A stretch of 44,732 nucleotides of DNA from CAYLNL01 sp964385175 (GTDB lineage: Bacteria; Bacteroidota; Bacteroidia; Flavobacteriales; Flavobacteriaceae). Made by a program: the position numbers and the translations under genes. Location of the stretch: the NCBI GenBank assembly GCA_964385175.1, contig CAYLNL010000016.1:1-44732 (forward strand), in the 5' to 3' direction. Below, in pieces: positions 23,692 through 31,579 of this stretch. The notes under the pieces are model-generated. The model ran no database searches and was not told the origin of the DNA. It saw nothing but the letters and a program-made list of their open reading frames with translations. Numbering within the stretch: the stretch's first letter is position 1; each line of letters begins with the position of its first letter.

Positions 23692-26091
23692 ATGATAACC
23701 AACACCGAGCTGGAGCACAAAGGCAATTTATATCCCTCCCATATAACCCATTACAAAAAAGAAGTTGATACCCTCTACTTTTACACGCAGAACGATGTCA
23801 TTTTACAGTTGACCATCCTCCGGGACAGCGTCATCCGCTTCCGCTATGCCGTGGAAGGCGTCTTTGAGCCCGATTTTTCATACGCCATTTCCGAAGAAGC
23901 CAGCTACGGCTTCAATCACTTGCAGGTGGAAGAGCACGAAGAAGAATACCGCGTCATTACGGGCAAGCTCAACATCCATGTTCGCAAAGAGAACCTGAAG
24001 ATCCGAATATTTGACAGGGAAGGTATGCTTCTCAACGAAGACGAGCAGGGATTTCACTGGGAAGAAAACTACGAATACGGCGGAAACATCGTCAAAATGA
24101 GCAAAACTTCCCAGGAAGCCGAAAGTTTTTACGGTTTGGGCGACAAACCCATGCACCTGAACCTCAAAGGCAAACGCGTCCACAACTGGAGCACCGACCA
24201 GTATGCTTTTGTGAAAGACCAGGACCCGCTCTACAAAAATGTTCCTTTCTATATCGGCTTGCACCACAACACAGCCTACGGCATCTTTTTCGACAACACC
24301 TTTATATCCTTTTTCGACTTTTGCCAGGAACGTCGCAACGTAACCAGCTTCTGGGCGAACGGCGGCGTCATGAACTACTATTTCTTTTACGGCCCTTCCG
24401 TAGCCGAAGTCGTTACCAGCTATACCGACTTAACGGGAAAACCCGAACTCCCCCCGCTCTGGGCATTGGGCTATCACCAGTGCAAGTGGAGCTATTACCC
24501 CGAAAGCAAAGTGAAAGAAATCGCCAAAAAGTTCAGGCGGTACAAAGTCCCCTGCGACGCCATTTACCTGGACATTGATTATATGGACGGCTTTCGCTGC
24601 TTTACCTGGAACCGGGACTATTTCCCCGACCCCAAACGGATGATCGCCGAATTGGCGGAAAGCGGCTTCAAAACCGTTGTCATCATAGACCCCGGCATTA
24701 AAATAGATAAGGACTATGAGGTGTACCGGGAAGCCGTTGAAAACGACTATTTCTGCAAGCGGGCAGATGGCAACTACATGAAAGGAAAAGTATGGCCCGG
24801 CGAATGCAACTTCCCCGATTTCACCAACCCCAACGTGCGGGAATGGTGGGCGGGACTCTACAAAGAGCTCATTGCCGGGTTCGGTGTAAAAGGCGTCTGG
24901 AACGACATGAATGAACCCGCCGTGATGGAGGTTCCCACCAAGACCTTCCCGCTGGATGTGCGCCACGACTACGACGGGCATCCGTGCAGCCACCGGAAAG
25001 CCCATAATATATATGGTATGCAGATGGCTCGGGCTACCTACGAAGGCGTAAAACGATTCACCTTTCCCAAGCGCCCGTTCATCATCACCCGCTCCACCTA
25101 TTCCGGCGCCCAGCGCTACACCTCTTCGTGGACGGGCGACAACATCGCCACCTGGGAGCACCTCTGGATCGCCAACGTGCAGGTACAACGAATGTGTATG
25201 AGCGGCATGTCGTTCACCGGAACGGATATAGGCGGCTTTGCCGAGCAACCCACCGGCGAGCTCTACGTGCGCTGGATCCAGTTGGGCGTTTTCCATCCCT
25301 TTTGCCGGACCCATTCCAGCGGCGCTCACGGCAACCAGGAACCCTGGTCGTTTGACGCCGAAGTCCTGAAAATAACCCGGAAATTCATTTCCCTGCGCTA
25401 TGAGCTCCTCCCCTATCTCTACACCACCTTCTGGCAGTATGCCGATGAAGGCATTCCCATGCTGAAATCGCTGGTGTATTACGCCCAGGAAGACGAGCAG
25501 ACCCATTACCGCACCGATGAGTTTATCTTCGGCGACCACATCCTCGTATGTCCCGTGCTGGAGCCCAACGCCAAAGGACGGCGCATGTACCTTCCCTTTG
25601 GGAACTGGTACAACTACTGGACGGACGAACGCATCGAAGGAGGCAGAGAATATTGGGTGGATGCCGACATTGATTCCATACCGCTCTTTGTGAAAGAAGG
25701 CGCCCTCATCCCCAAGTATCCCGTGCAGCAGTATGTAGGCGAAAAAACGATAGAAGAATTGACCTTAGATGTGTATTATAAAACCGGGAAAGAGCGCTCG
25801 GTGGTATATGAAGATGCAGGCGACGGCTACGACTATAAGAAAGGACGTTATTGCCTGCGCATTTTTAAACTCACCGGCAAAGAAAAGGAGCTCATTATCC
25901 AGCACCACAAAGAAGGAAAATACGTTACGGGCTATCAAAAATTCAACATAAAGCTGCACGGTTTGCCCTTTACGGTAAAAGCCGTTCAGTTGGACAAGGT
26001 GGAAATTCCGTTTGAAGAAGCCGGGGTAAACGGGGACGGCACGCTCGTCATAGACAAAGATTTTACGGAGCTGCATATTATTGGGATGTAA
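23692..26091 (+). CDS. Glycoside hydrolase family 31 alpha-glucosidase
   Basis: A 799-residue alpha-glucosidase-type enzyme. The N-terminal beta-sandwich contains FYGLGDKPMHLNLKG; the barrel has LWALGYHQCKWSYYPESKV, YLDIDYMDGFRCFTW, nucleophile Asp405 in VWNDMNEPAVME, acid/base Asp483 in SWTGDNIATWEHL and GTDIGGFAEQPTGELY, then RTHSSG and LLPYLYTTFW. No signal peptide is seen, so cytosolic action on maltose or maltodextrin is likely. It starts 70 bases after glgB and is followed closely by the M48 gene. Probably trims or recycles glucan together with GlgE and GlgB; exact substrate unknown. Confidence 0.93.
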   Translation: MITNTELEHKGNLYPSHITHYKKEVDTLYFYTQNDVILQLTILRDSVIRFRYAVEGVFEPDFSYAISEEASYGFNHLQVEEHEEEYRVITGKLNIHVRKENLKIRIFDREGMLLNEDEQGFHWEENYEYGGNIVKMSKTSQEAESFYGLGDKPMHLNLKGKRVHNWSTDQYAFVKDQDPLYKNVPFYIGLHHNTAYGIFFDNTFISFFDFCQERRNVTSFWANGGVMNYYFFYGPSVAEVVTSYTDLTGKPELPPLWALGYHQCKWSYYPESKVKEIAKKFRRYKVPCDAIYLDIDYMDGFRCFTWNRDYFPDPKRMIAELAESGFKTVVIIDPGIKIDKDYEVYREAVENDYFCKRADGNYMKGKVWPGECNFPDFTNPNVREWWAGLYKELIAGFGVKGVWNDMNEPAVMEVPTKTFPLDVRHDYDGHPCSHRKAHNIYGMQMARATYEGVKRFTFPKRPFIITRSTYSGAQRYTSSWTGDNIATWEHLWIANVQVQRMCMSGMSFTGTDIGGFAEQPTGELYVRWIQLGVFHPFCRTHSSGAHGNQEPWSFDAEVLKITRKFISLRYELLPYLYTTFWQYADEGIPMLKSLVYYAQEDEQTHYRTDEFIFGDHILVCPVLEPNAKGRRMYLPFGNWYNYWTDERIEGGREYWVDADIDSIPLFVKEGALIPKYPVQQYVGEKTIEELTLDVYYKTGKERSVVYEDAGDGYDYKKGRYCLRIFKLTGKEKELIIQHHKEGKYVTGYQKFNIKLHGLPFTVKAVQLDKVEIPFEEAGVNGDGTLVIDKDFTELHIIGM

Positions 26092-26122
26092 TTTTTTAAC
26101 TTTACCAAAATTTATACCCATC

Positions 26123-26935
26123 ATGAAACCCTTCCTTGCCCTCTTTTTTATGGGATTGACGCTCTTCTCGTGTAAAACCAACCCCTTTACCGGGAAATCC
26201 ACCCTGAATTTTTATCCCAACAGCCAGGTATTTCCCACCGCTTTCCAGGAATACGACAAATTTTTATCCGAAAACAAAGTCGTGAAAAGCTCCGCCGATG
26301 CCGCTGCCGTAAAACGGGTGGGCGAGCGTATCGCCGCCGCTGCCGACCGCTGGCTCACCGCCAACGGATACCCCAATTACCTGAAAGACTATCGCTGGGA
26401 ATACAACCTGGTGGAAGACCAGCAGGTGAACGCCTGGTGTATGCCCGGGGGAAAGATCGTGGTCTATACCGGTATTCTGCCCATCACTAAAAACGATACC
26501 GGGCTTGCCGTAGTGCTTGGGCACGAGGTGGCGCACGCGCTGGCCGACCACGGCGCGCAGCGTATGAGCGCCGGAACGCTCCAGCAGGCAGTAGCCGTTG
26601 CCGGAAATATAGCCTTGGGCGAAAACGAAAAAAAACGGGAAGCCTTTAACCTCGCCTACGGTATAGGCAGTACGGTGGGCGTGATGCTACCCTTTAGCCG
26701 GGGACATGAAAACGAAGCCGATGCCATCGGTATTCAAATTATGGCAATTGCCGGTTACAACCCCTACGAAGCCCCCGAATTGTGGAAACGGATGAAAGAA
26801 AAAGCGGGAGGACAAACCACACCGGAGTTTCTCAGTACACACCCCTCCAGCGATACCCGGATTGCCCATCTTACCGAACTGGCGCCCGCAGCCGCCGAAG
26901 AAGCCAAAAAATTTGGGATAACGAAGTTTGAGTGA
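26123..26935 (+). CDS. M48-family metalloprotease lipoprotein
   Basis: Zinc protease of the Oma1/LoiP/BepA type. The start is placed at the ATG at 26123, since MKPFLALFFMGLTLFSC is a clear lipoprotein signal (cleavage before Cys17); an upstream in-frame ATG at 26081 would put 14 unsuitable residues in front. Catalytic motif VVLGHEVAHALADHG (HExxH), third zinc ligand in RGHENEADAIG, and a late STHPSSDTRI motif are all present. Length 270 residues is standard. It lies 31 bases after the GH31 gene on the same strand, so co-transcription is likely, though a functional link to glucan metabolism is not evident. Confidence 0.93.
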   Translation: MKPFLALFFMGLTLFSCKTNPFTGKSTLNFYPNSQVFPTAFQEYDKFLSENKVVKSSADAAAVKRVGERIAAAADRWLTANGYPNYLKDYRWEYNLVEDQQVNAWCMPGGKIVVYTGILPITKNDTGLAVVLGHEVAHALADHGAQRMSAGTLQQAVAVAGNIALGENEKKREAFNLAYGIGSTVGVMLPFSRGHENEADAIGIQIMAIAGYNPYEAPELWKRMKEKAGGQTTPEFLSTHPSSDTRIAHLTELAPAAAEEAKKFGITKFE

Positions 26936-27140
26936 TGGTATGAGAAAATACAAAATGGTACAAAAGACCTTCATTGTGTTTTTGGTATGACGTTTTAACT
27001 CAGGAATTATATTAAAATCTGTAATAGCCGCGACTAAACAAATACAGATAAAACGGAATAAAATACACGGATAACCCTAAAAATAAAGTGTTAAACAGAA
27101 GGGTTTAGGTATAGTTGCCTTATGAACAAGTAGCACAAAT

Positions 27141-27770
27141 ATGGAAGACAAAATCATTTCAGCTTTAAATTTCACTTTTGAAAATATAAAAAGTCTGAAT
27201 GAAGATGCACATATTTTAAAAAAACATTCCAAGTTCGGAAGATCTTATACTCTTTTCCACTTATGTTTTGAAGAATGTGGACGATTCTACCTTCTTCACG
27301 ATTATTTAATGGACTTCTTTAATTACAAAATCAAACCTAAAGATTTGAACTATGGACAGTTACGGAAATTAGGATATGAAAAACATCAACCAAAATTGAC
27401 TCAAAGTCTCAACGGAATGAGAAAGTTTTCGACTGTTTTTATGATGATTGCAAGAAGTCAAAACAACTTGCCTAACTCGGGAACAGATTTCGAAAAAGAG
27501 CTTGCGGAAATTGAAGAAAAAATTGATGACATTGCAGAATCGGAAATGGAATTAGACCGATTGAAAAATGTAGGTTTATATGTTACTTATTCAGACAATC
27601 AATTCCATTTACCAGATAAGACTATTACAGTAAAACAATATATTAATATTCAAAAATTAGCAAATCTCGGAACTGAAATAATTGAAATGATGATGGAATT
27701 TTATGAAAGTAAAGGTGGTTTTATTGGATTTAAAAATGAGTTAAGAAGATTATTAAAAGAAAAAAAATGA
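27141..27770 (+). CDS. AbiV-like abortive-infection protein
   Basis: A 209-residue helical protein resembling the AbiV/HEPN-type abortive-infection family. The opening (SALNFTFENIKSLNEDAHIL, then SYTLFHLCFEECGRFYLL) matches the 'A..N...L..DA..L.....y..A..L...a.EE.Gk' pattern, and the later LKNVGLYVTYSDNQFHLPDK matches the 'R..gLYVd...g....P' segment I associate with AbiV. The canonical lysine of 'EE.GK' is replaced (EECGR). Very AT-rich compared with the M48 gene upstream, suggesting transfer. A GC-rich palindromic repeat follows 24 bases after the stop. The gene has its own 200-base upstream gap. Confidence 0.6.
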   Translation: MEDKIISALNFTFENIKSLNEDAHILKKHSKFGRSYTLFHLCFEECGRFYLLHDYLMDFFNYKIKPKDLNYGQLRKLGYEKHQPKLTQSLNGMRKFSTVFMMIARSQNNLPNSGTDFEKELAEIEEKIDDIAESEMELDRLKNVGLYVTYSDNQFHLPDKTITVKQYINIQKLANLGTEIIEMMMEFYESKGGFIGFKNELRRLLKEKK

Positions 27771-27793
27771 AATCGAATAAAATACTTGTTTAA

Positions 27794-27868
27794 CCCGCTC
27801 TCTGAAGTGTCCTCACTTCGGAGGAAAAGCAACAACTAGCGCAAAGTCAGGAGACTTTGCGGAGCGGG
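27794..27868. repeat. Structured palindromic repeat after the AbiV-like gene (copy 1)
   Basis: CCCGCTC (27794-27800) pairs with GAGCGGG (27862-27868). Inside are two hairpins: CTGAAGTG/CACTTCGG (27802-27821) and CGCAAAGTC/GACTTTGCG (27840-27861). The whole would fold as a three-way junction. Its left half (CCCGCTCTCTGAAGT) recurs after the next two genes at 28480 and 29247. Confidence 0.7.
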
Positions 27869-27919
27869 AATATTTGCTTTACCAACAAGTTGTGCATAAT
27901 ATTTGAAAAACGAAAACCT

Positions 27920-28474
27920 ATGAAAAATTTCGAATTATTTGTTGATGAAATTGTAAATAAATGGCGTTCTGAAAAGAAAACCATACTTGAAAGTGCTGGA
28001 CTAGGAAGACCGAGTAATAGAGAAAATGGAGATTTAGCCGAAGATTATATTTTACGAAGAGTAAGCAACCTTAAACCAAAATATCAAGGAATAAAATCGA
28101 AAGGAAGTCAAACCCCTTCTGATATCTTTTGTGTTGCAAGAAGAAATGGATATTGGCACATTATGCTAATTCAAATAAAAAGTTCAACGGACAAAGATGG
28201 AATTTATAAACTGAATGAAAACGACAAAAAAACGTTTGATGAATTTGCAAAATTCATAAAGACTCAAATAGGAATCTCTGAGAATATGGCTAATTATAGA
28301 AAGAGTCCTGTGATAATTTCTAATGGTTATGCTGGAGTTTATAGAAATGAAAATGAAAAAGCTCTAAAACATAGTCTTGTTGAAACTAAAGCATTTAAAA
28401 TATTTAAAAGAAATACGACTGACTTGGATATTGATGATGTTAAAAAGAAAGTAACAATAGCTCACAAGCTTTAA
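27920..28474 (+). CDS. Predicted PD-(D/E)XK-type nuclease
   Basis: A 184-residue protein I cannot name. Spacing of acidic and basic residues fits the PD-(D/E)XK nuclease core: Glu41 in NGDLAEDYIL, Asp68 in SDIF, and Gln85-x-Lys87 in MLIQIKSS, with strands between them. An in-frame ATG at 27857 exists, but it lies inside the preceding palindromic repeat; the ATG at 27920 gives a sensible N-terminus (MKNFELFVDEIVNKW). AT-rich like its neighbours. The surrounding genes (AbiV-like, antitoxin/PIN) suggest a defence role, which is inference. The repeat copy 2 begins 6 bases after its stop. Confidence 0.5.
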   Translation: MKNFELFVDEIVNKWRSEKKTILESAGLGRPSNRENGDLAEDYILRRVSNLKPKYQGIKSKGSQTPSDIFCVARRNGYWHIMLIQIKSSTDKDGIYKLNENDKKTFDEFAKFIKTQIGISENMANYRKSPVIISNGYAGVYRNENEKALKHSLVETKAFKIFKRNTTDLDIDDVKKKVTIAHKL

Positions 28475-28479
28475 AAACT

Positions 28480-28506
28480 CCGCTCTCCGAAGTCTCCTGA
28501 CTTTGA
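28480..28506. repeat. Palindromic repeat after the nuclease gene (copy 2)
   Basis: CCGCTCTCCGAAGTC (28480-28494) followed by TCCT and GACTTTGAGG: the same left half as copies 1 and 3, forming a hairpin CGAAGTC/GACTTTG. A further GC-rich segment with GCCGG...CCGG ends follows to about 28561. Confidence 0.65.
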
Positions 28507-28608
28507 GGAAACCCGCCGGTGCATGTGTCACTCTTGTGCCTCCACGCTACGCATAGCCGGTACCTTTAGTGGTAATAAGTGAGAACAAAACAATTGATAT
28601 AAAATTTG

Positions 28609-28616
28609 TATCTTTG
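28609..28616 (+). promoter_or_regulatory. -7 promoter core (TATCTTTG) for the antitoxin-PIN unit
   Basis: TATCTTTG is a full TAnnTTTG match ending 15 bases before the ATG at 28632; it lies inside a longer upstream frame (from 28569), which supports the downstream start. Confidence 0.6.
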
Positions 28617-28631
28617 AGAAAAACGAATACG

Positions 28632-28838
28632 ATGATAGTTGAACGGACAAATAAAGAAATAGTGGTGAGATTGTCGCCTCAAACAAATACTTCCGATTTA
28701 CAAGATATGCTGGATTATTTGGAGTATAAGGAATTGGTTTCTAAATCAAAAGCAAAACAAAGCGATATTGACGAATTAGCGAAATTAGTTAATCGTTCCA
28801 TGATGGAGAAGGTTAGAAAATCCAGGAACAAAATCTAA
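28632..28838 (+). CDS. Small antitoxin-like protein before a PIN gene
   Basis: A 68-residue charged, helical protein (MIVERTNKEIVVRLSPQTNT, then LQDMLDYLEYKELVSKSKAK). Size, composition and position 2 bases before a PIN-domain toxin frame suggest a VapB-type antitoxin. The start is set at the ATG at 28632, downstream of the promoter core. The partner toxin is broken, so this may be a leftover antitoxin. Confidence 0.6.
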   Translation: MIVERTNKEIVVRLSPQTNTSDLQDMLDYLEYKELVSKSKAKQSDIDELAKLVNRSMMEKVRKSRNKI

Positions 28839-28840
28839 CC

Positions 28841-29241
28841 ATGAAATTTGTCATTGATACGAATATTGTTTTTAGTGCAATACTTAATCCGGAAAGCCCA
28901 ATAGGGCAAATAATTCTTAATGGCTCTAAATATTTTACATTTTTATCTATTGACCAACTATTAGATGAGATGGATTGATTAGATCAAAAATAAAATTTAT
29001 AAATCAACTATTAATAAATTCCGACAATTACCAAAAAACTGGTGAATTAACAGATGAAATTGATCCTGATGATTCATTATTTGTTGGCCTTACCTTACAA
29101 TTTCGATGTAAATTATGGTCTGGAGATAAGCAATTGATTACCGGGCTTCAAAAAAAAGGATTTAAACAAATCATAACAACTGAAGAACTGTTTCAAATAT
29201 ATCTTGATAAAGAATTAAAACGAAATATCAAAAGAAAATAA
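28841..29241 (+). pseudogene. Broken PIN-domain (VapC-like) toxin gene
   Basis: The first frame (28841-28978, 45 codons) starts MKFVIDTNIVFSAILNP, carrying the first PIN aspartate (Asp6), and reaches LLDEMD before TGA. A second frame, shifted by two, continues as IRSKIKFINQLLINSD and DEIDPDDSLFVGLTLQ, LWSGDKQLITGLQKKGF, ITTEEL, which holds the remaining PIN acidic residues. Compared with intact family members, about 25 codons appear missing at the junction near 28975. So the toxin is inactivated by an internal deletion with frameshift while the antitoxin survives. Confidence 0.75.
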
Positions 29242-29246
29242 AATTT

Positions 29247-29274
29247 CCCGCTCTCCGAAGTCGCCCGGCTTCGG
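29247..29274. repeat. Palindromic repeat after the PIN remnant (copy 3)
   Basis: CCCGCTCTCCGAAGTC (29247-29262) with hairpin CCGAAG (29255-29260) / CTTCGG (29269-29274). It begins 6 bases after the stop, just as copy 2 does. The GC-rich tract that follows contains GCGTCTTGCTCGTACCC, which resembles GCGTCTCGCCCGTACCC near 32144, and ends with GGCGCCAACGTTGGGT near 29369-29384. Confidence 0.65.
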
Positions 29275-29397
29275 AAAAAAAACCTGCTGCTGCGAGCGTC
29301 TTGCTCGTACCCGTTCGCAAGCGCCGCGCCCGTACCTGCGTACCCTGGCAACCAGCCTAAAAAGAATGGCGCCAACGTTGGGTGAAGATTATAGTTG

Positions 29398-29442
29398 TAT
29401 ATTTGAATAAAAAAATATATAAATCTTTAAAGATTTATATAT
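29398..29442 (+). promoter_or_regulatory. Promoter core TATATTTG followed by a 28-bp perfect palindrome
   Basis: TATATTTG (29398-29405) is followed ten bases later by a perfect 28-base palindrome (29415-29442, centre CTTTAAAG). The palindrome covers the predicted first transcribed bases, so it may be an operator or an RNA hairpin at the 5' end. The next clear gene is the sigma factor at 29621. Confidence 0.5.
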
Positions 29443-29615
29443 AAGAAATAATTTCTTGGTTGAAATTGATAAAGAGGCTATCATCTTACATGAAACAGGA
29501 TAAGACTATTTGCCAGCAATCAATACCCGGTAAGCCTGCTAAACCGGGGTTTCTCTTATGCCCGGGGATTGGACTGAGTGGGCAATGCCGGCTATATGAA
29601 ACTAACAACACCTGC

Positions 29616-29623
29616 TATCTTTG
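29616..29623 (+). promoter_or_regulatory. -7 promoter core (TATCTTTG) at the sigma-factor start
   Basis: TATCTTTG matches TAnnTTTG but overlaps the TTG (29621) used as the only available start for the sigma-factor frame. Either the match is chance, or the real translation start is a non-ATG codon a little downstream. Confidence 0.3.
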
Positions 29624-30895
29624 GAACAACCGGCCAAAATAAACCAACTCGTTGAAAATCTTTTCCGGCACGAATCGGGGAAATTAGTTGCTGTATTGAC
29701 AAAAGTGCTGGGAGCAGAAAACATGGACCTTGCAGAAGATGTTGTACAGGATGCAATCCTGGAAGCCATTAGCCAGTGGGCTTACAGGGGAGTTCCTGAA
29801 AACCCCGTGGGATGGCTCTATAATGTAGCGAAATATAAAGCCATTAATCATGTTAATAAGGATACGATAAAACGAAAATACTCAACAGAAGCCGCCCGGC
29901 TTTTACAATCTGAGTGGACTGCTGAGCCAGCCCTGCATCATTTCTTTTCTGATAAAGAGATTGCCGATGACCAGTTGCGAATGATGTTTACCTGTTGTCA
30001 TCCATCCATTAGCCCCGACTCCCAGATTGCCTTAACATTAAAAACGCTTTGCGGATTTAGTATCCCGGAAATAGCCAGGGCTTTCTTAACCACCGAGGAA
30101 ACCATTAATAAAAGGCTGGTGCGGGCGAGACAGGTGTTACGGGAAAGCAACATAAGGTTTGAAGTTCCGCTTGGAAATGAATTGAATAAACGAATAGAGG
30201 CTGTTTTAGAAACCGTTTACCTGATTTTTAACGAGGGGTATAATAGCTCTTACGGATTTGAAATAATTAAATTTGAATTGTGCAAAGAGGCCATACGTTT
30301 AGCCCAGCTTATTGCCAGCCATGACATGATAACAGACAAACACCCGGTTTATGCTTTACTTTCCCTGATGTTGCTGAACGCCTCACGGTTTAAATCGAGA
30401 ATAGATGAAAATGGAAAAATTGTTGATTTGGCAAGGCAAGACCGAACCCAATGGAACAAAGACTTTATTCGCAAAGGAATTGAATATCTCGATAAGTCGG
30501 TTGAAACCCATTCCGTCTCAAAATATCAAATCCTCGCAACCATTTCTGCCCATCATTGTACGGCTTACAGTGATGAGACAACCAACTGGCCAAGTATTTT
30601 GGAACTCTATAACCATCTGGCAAAAATAGATTCATCTCCCATTATTTTATTAAATAAAGCGGTAGCCACTTCTAAAGTGATAGGGTTAAAACAGGCAACA
30701 GAAGATTTGCTCAACCTTTCGTCAGATACCTTACTGAGCAAGTATCCTTATTACTACTCTACCTTAGGCGAGCTATACTTGTTACAAAAAGATAACAGAA
30801 AGGCATTTGTTCACTTTAAAAAAGCAATTTCCTTATCTGCCAATCAAAAAGAAACAGACTATCTAAACGATAAATTAAAGCTCTGCCAGCCGTAG
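29621..30895 (+). CDS. ECF42-type RNA polymerase sigma factor with C-terminal extension
   Basis: A 424-residue sigma factor. Region 2 is seen in LFRHESGKLVAVLTKVLGAE with LAEDVVQDAILEAISQW and PVGWLYNVAKYKAINH; region 4 in GFSIPEIARAFLTTEETINK then RLVRAR. After residue 190 comes the long DUF6596/TPR-like extension (VYLIFNEGYNSSYG, ALLSLMLLNASRF, YYYSTLGELYLLQK), characteristic of the ECF42 (SigJ-like) group, whose genes usually sit beside DGPF/YCII proteins, as here. The start is TTG at 29621; there is no suitable in-frame ATG before Met35. No anti-sigma factor gene is present; in this group the extension is thought to take that role. Confidence 0.88.
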   Translation: MEQPAKINQLVENLFRHESGKLVAVLTKVLGAENMDLAEDVVQDAILEAISQWAYRGVPENPVGWLYNVAKYKAINHVNKDTIKRKYSTEAARLLQSEWTAEPALHHFFSDKEIADDQLRMMFTCCHPSISPDSQIALTLKTLCGFSIPEIARAFLTTEETINKRLVRARQVLRESNIRFEVPLGNELNKRIEAVLETVYLIFNEGYNSSYGFEIIKFELCKEAIRLAQLIASHDMITDKHPVYALLSLMLLNASRFKSRIDENGKIVDLARQDRTQWNKDFIRKGIEYLDKSVETHSVSKYQILATISAHHCTAYSDETTNWPSILELYNHLAKIDSSPIILLNKAVATSKVIGLKQATEDLLNLSSDTLLSKYPYYYSTLGELYLLQKDNRKAFVHFKKAISLSANQKETDYLNDKLKLCQP

Positions 30896-30991
30896 AATTA
30901 AATCTTTTGGAAGAAAATATATACTGCCATGTCCCTTTTGGGCCCACTCCTTTGACTATAGAATATTACTAACATTTTAAAACCATACAAA

Positions 30992-31348
30992 ATGAAAGAA
31001 TTTATGCTATTCGTAAGAACAAAAGGCGACCACTTGGCCGCTATGTCGCCCAGGGAACAACAAGAACATGTAGCAAAAATTGGCAACTACATCGGGAAAC
31101 TCATGCAGGAAGGAAAACTGAAAGGAGCCCAGCCATTAGAAATGAATGGCGCAATGATACCACGTAAAAAAACAGCTGCCAAAGACGGCCCGTTTAGTGA
31201 AAGCAAAGAAGTAATAGTGGGCTACTTTCATATTCTCGCCAGGGATTTGAATGAGGCCATTGCCATTGCAAAAGCCAACCCTGCCTATGAAACAGGCAAT
31301 GCCAGTATAGAAGTACGCCCCATAAAAACTATGGAGGGGATTAACTGA
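30992..31348 (+). CDS. DGPF-domain (YCII-related) protein
   Basis: A 118-residue protein with the ferredoxin-like YCII fold and the name-giving DGPF motif in AAKDGPFSESKEVIVGYFHI, followed by ARDLNEAIAIAKANPAY and IEVRPI. DGPF proteins are the standard genomic partner of ECF42 sigma factors and are likely their targets. It starts 96 bases after the sigma-factor stop. Enzymatic activity of the family is unknown. Confidence 0.9.
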   Translation: MKEFMLFVRTKGDHLAAMSPREQQEHVAKIGNYIGKLMQEGKLKGAQPLEMNGAMIPRKKTAAKDGPFSESKEVIVGYFHILARDLNEAIAIAKANPAYETGNASIEVRPIKTMEGIN

Positions 31349-31373
31349 TTATATCTTTAAGAAGAAACAGGCC

Positions 31374-31579
31374 ATGTACAATAAAACAGAATTTGATGGA
31401 AAATGCGCTTTCGCCCTAAGCACAGGTAAAACAGAGGTGGCTGGTAAAAACATACGACTATAATTAAGAGAAAAACGTATGTTTTTTCTAACCCTATTGC
31501 AAAAATAATATTTTTTAAAATCCTTCCAAACCAAATTAAAAAAGCAGAAGATGTTTGGAACAAAACCAGTGAAAAATGA
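31374..31579 (+). pseudogene. Frameshifted YHS-domain protein gene
   Basis: The frame from ATG 31374 reads MYNKTEFDGKCAFALSTGKT, EVAGKN and then hits a stop. One reading-frame shift at the run of five A's (31446-31450) restores KHTTIIKRKTYVFSNPIAK, IIFFKILPNQIKKAEDVW and a TGA at 31577-31579 that overlaps the next ATG. This matches the YHS family (DGKCAFA... TYVFSNP... A...W). One missing base explains it; a sequencing error in the A-run is possible. The intact next gene is also YHS-like. Confidence 0.7.

Noticed and set aside
24430..25539. Long minus-strand frame (369 codons) opposite the GH31 gene
   Set aside because: High-G+C genes often leave open frames on the opposite strand; the GH31 motifs prove the plus-strand gene.
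27794..29274. CRISPR array
   Set aside because: The three repeats are gene-length distances apart with different lengths, and there are no spacers or cas genes.
29369..29384. GGCGCCAACGTTGGGT as an integron attC core (GTTRRRY)
   Set aside because: One GTTGGGT match is not enough: no paired inverse core with attC layout and no integrase in the window. Kept only as a lead in the repeat finding.
29460..29642. 60-codon frame before the sigma factor
   Set aside because: Overlaps the sigma-factor start in another frame; composition is not protein-like and it includes an AAACC/GGTTT hairpin.
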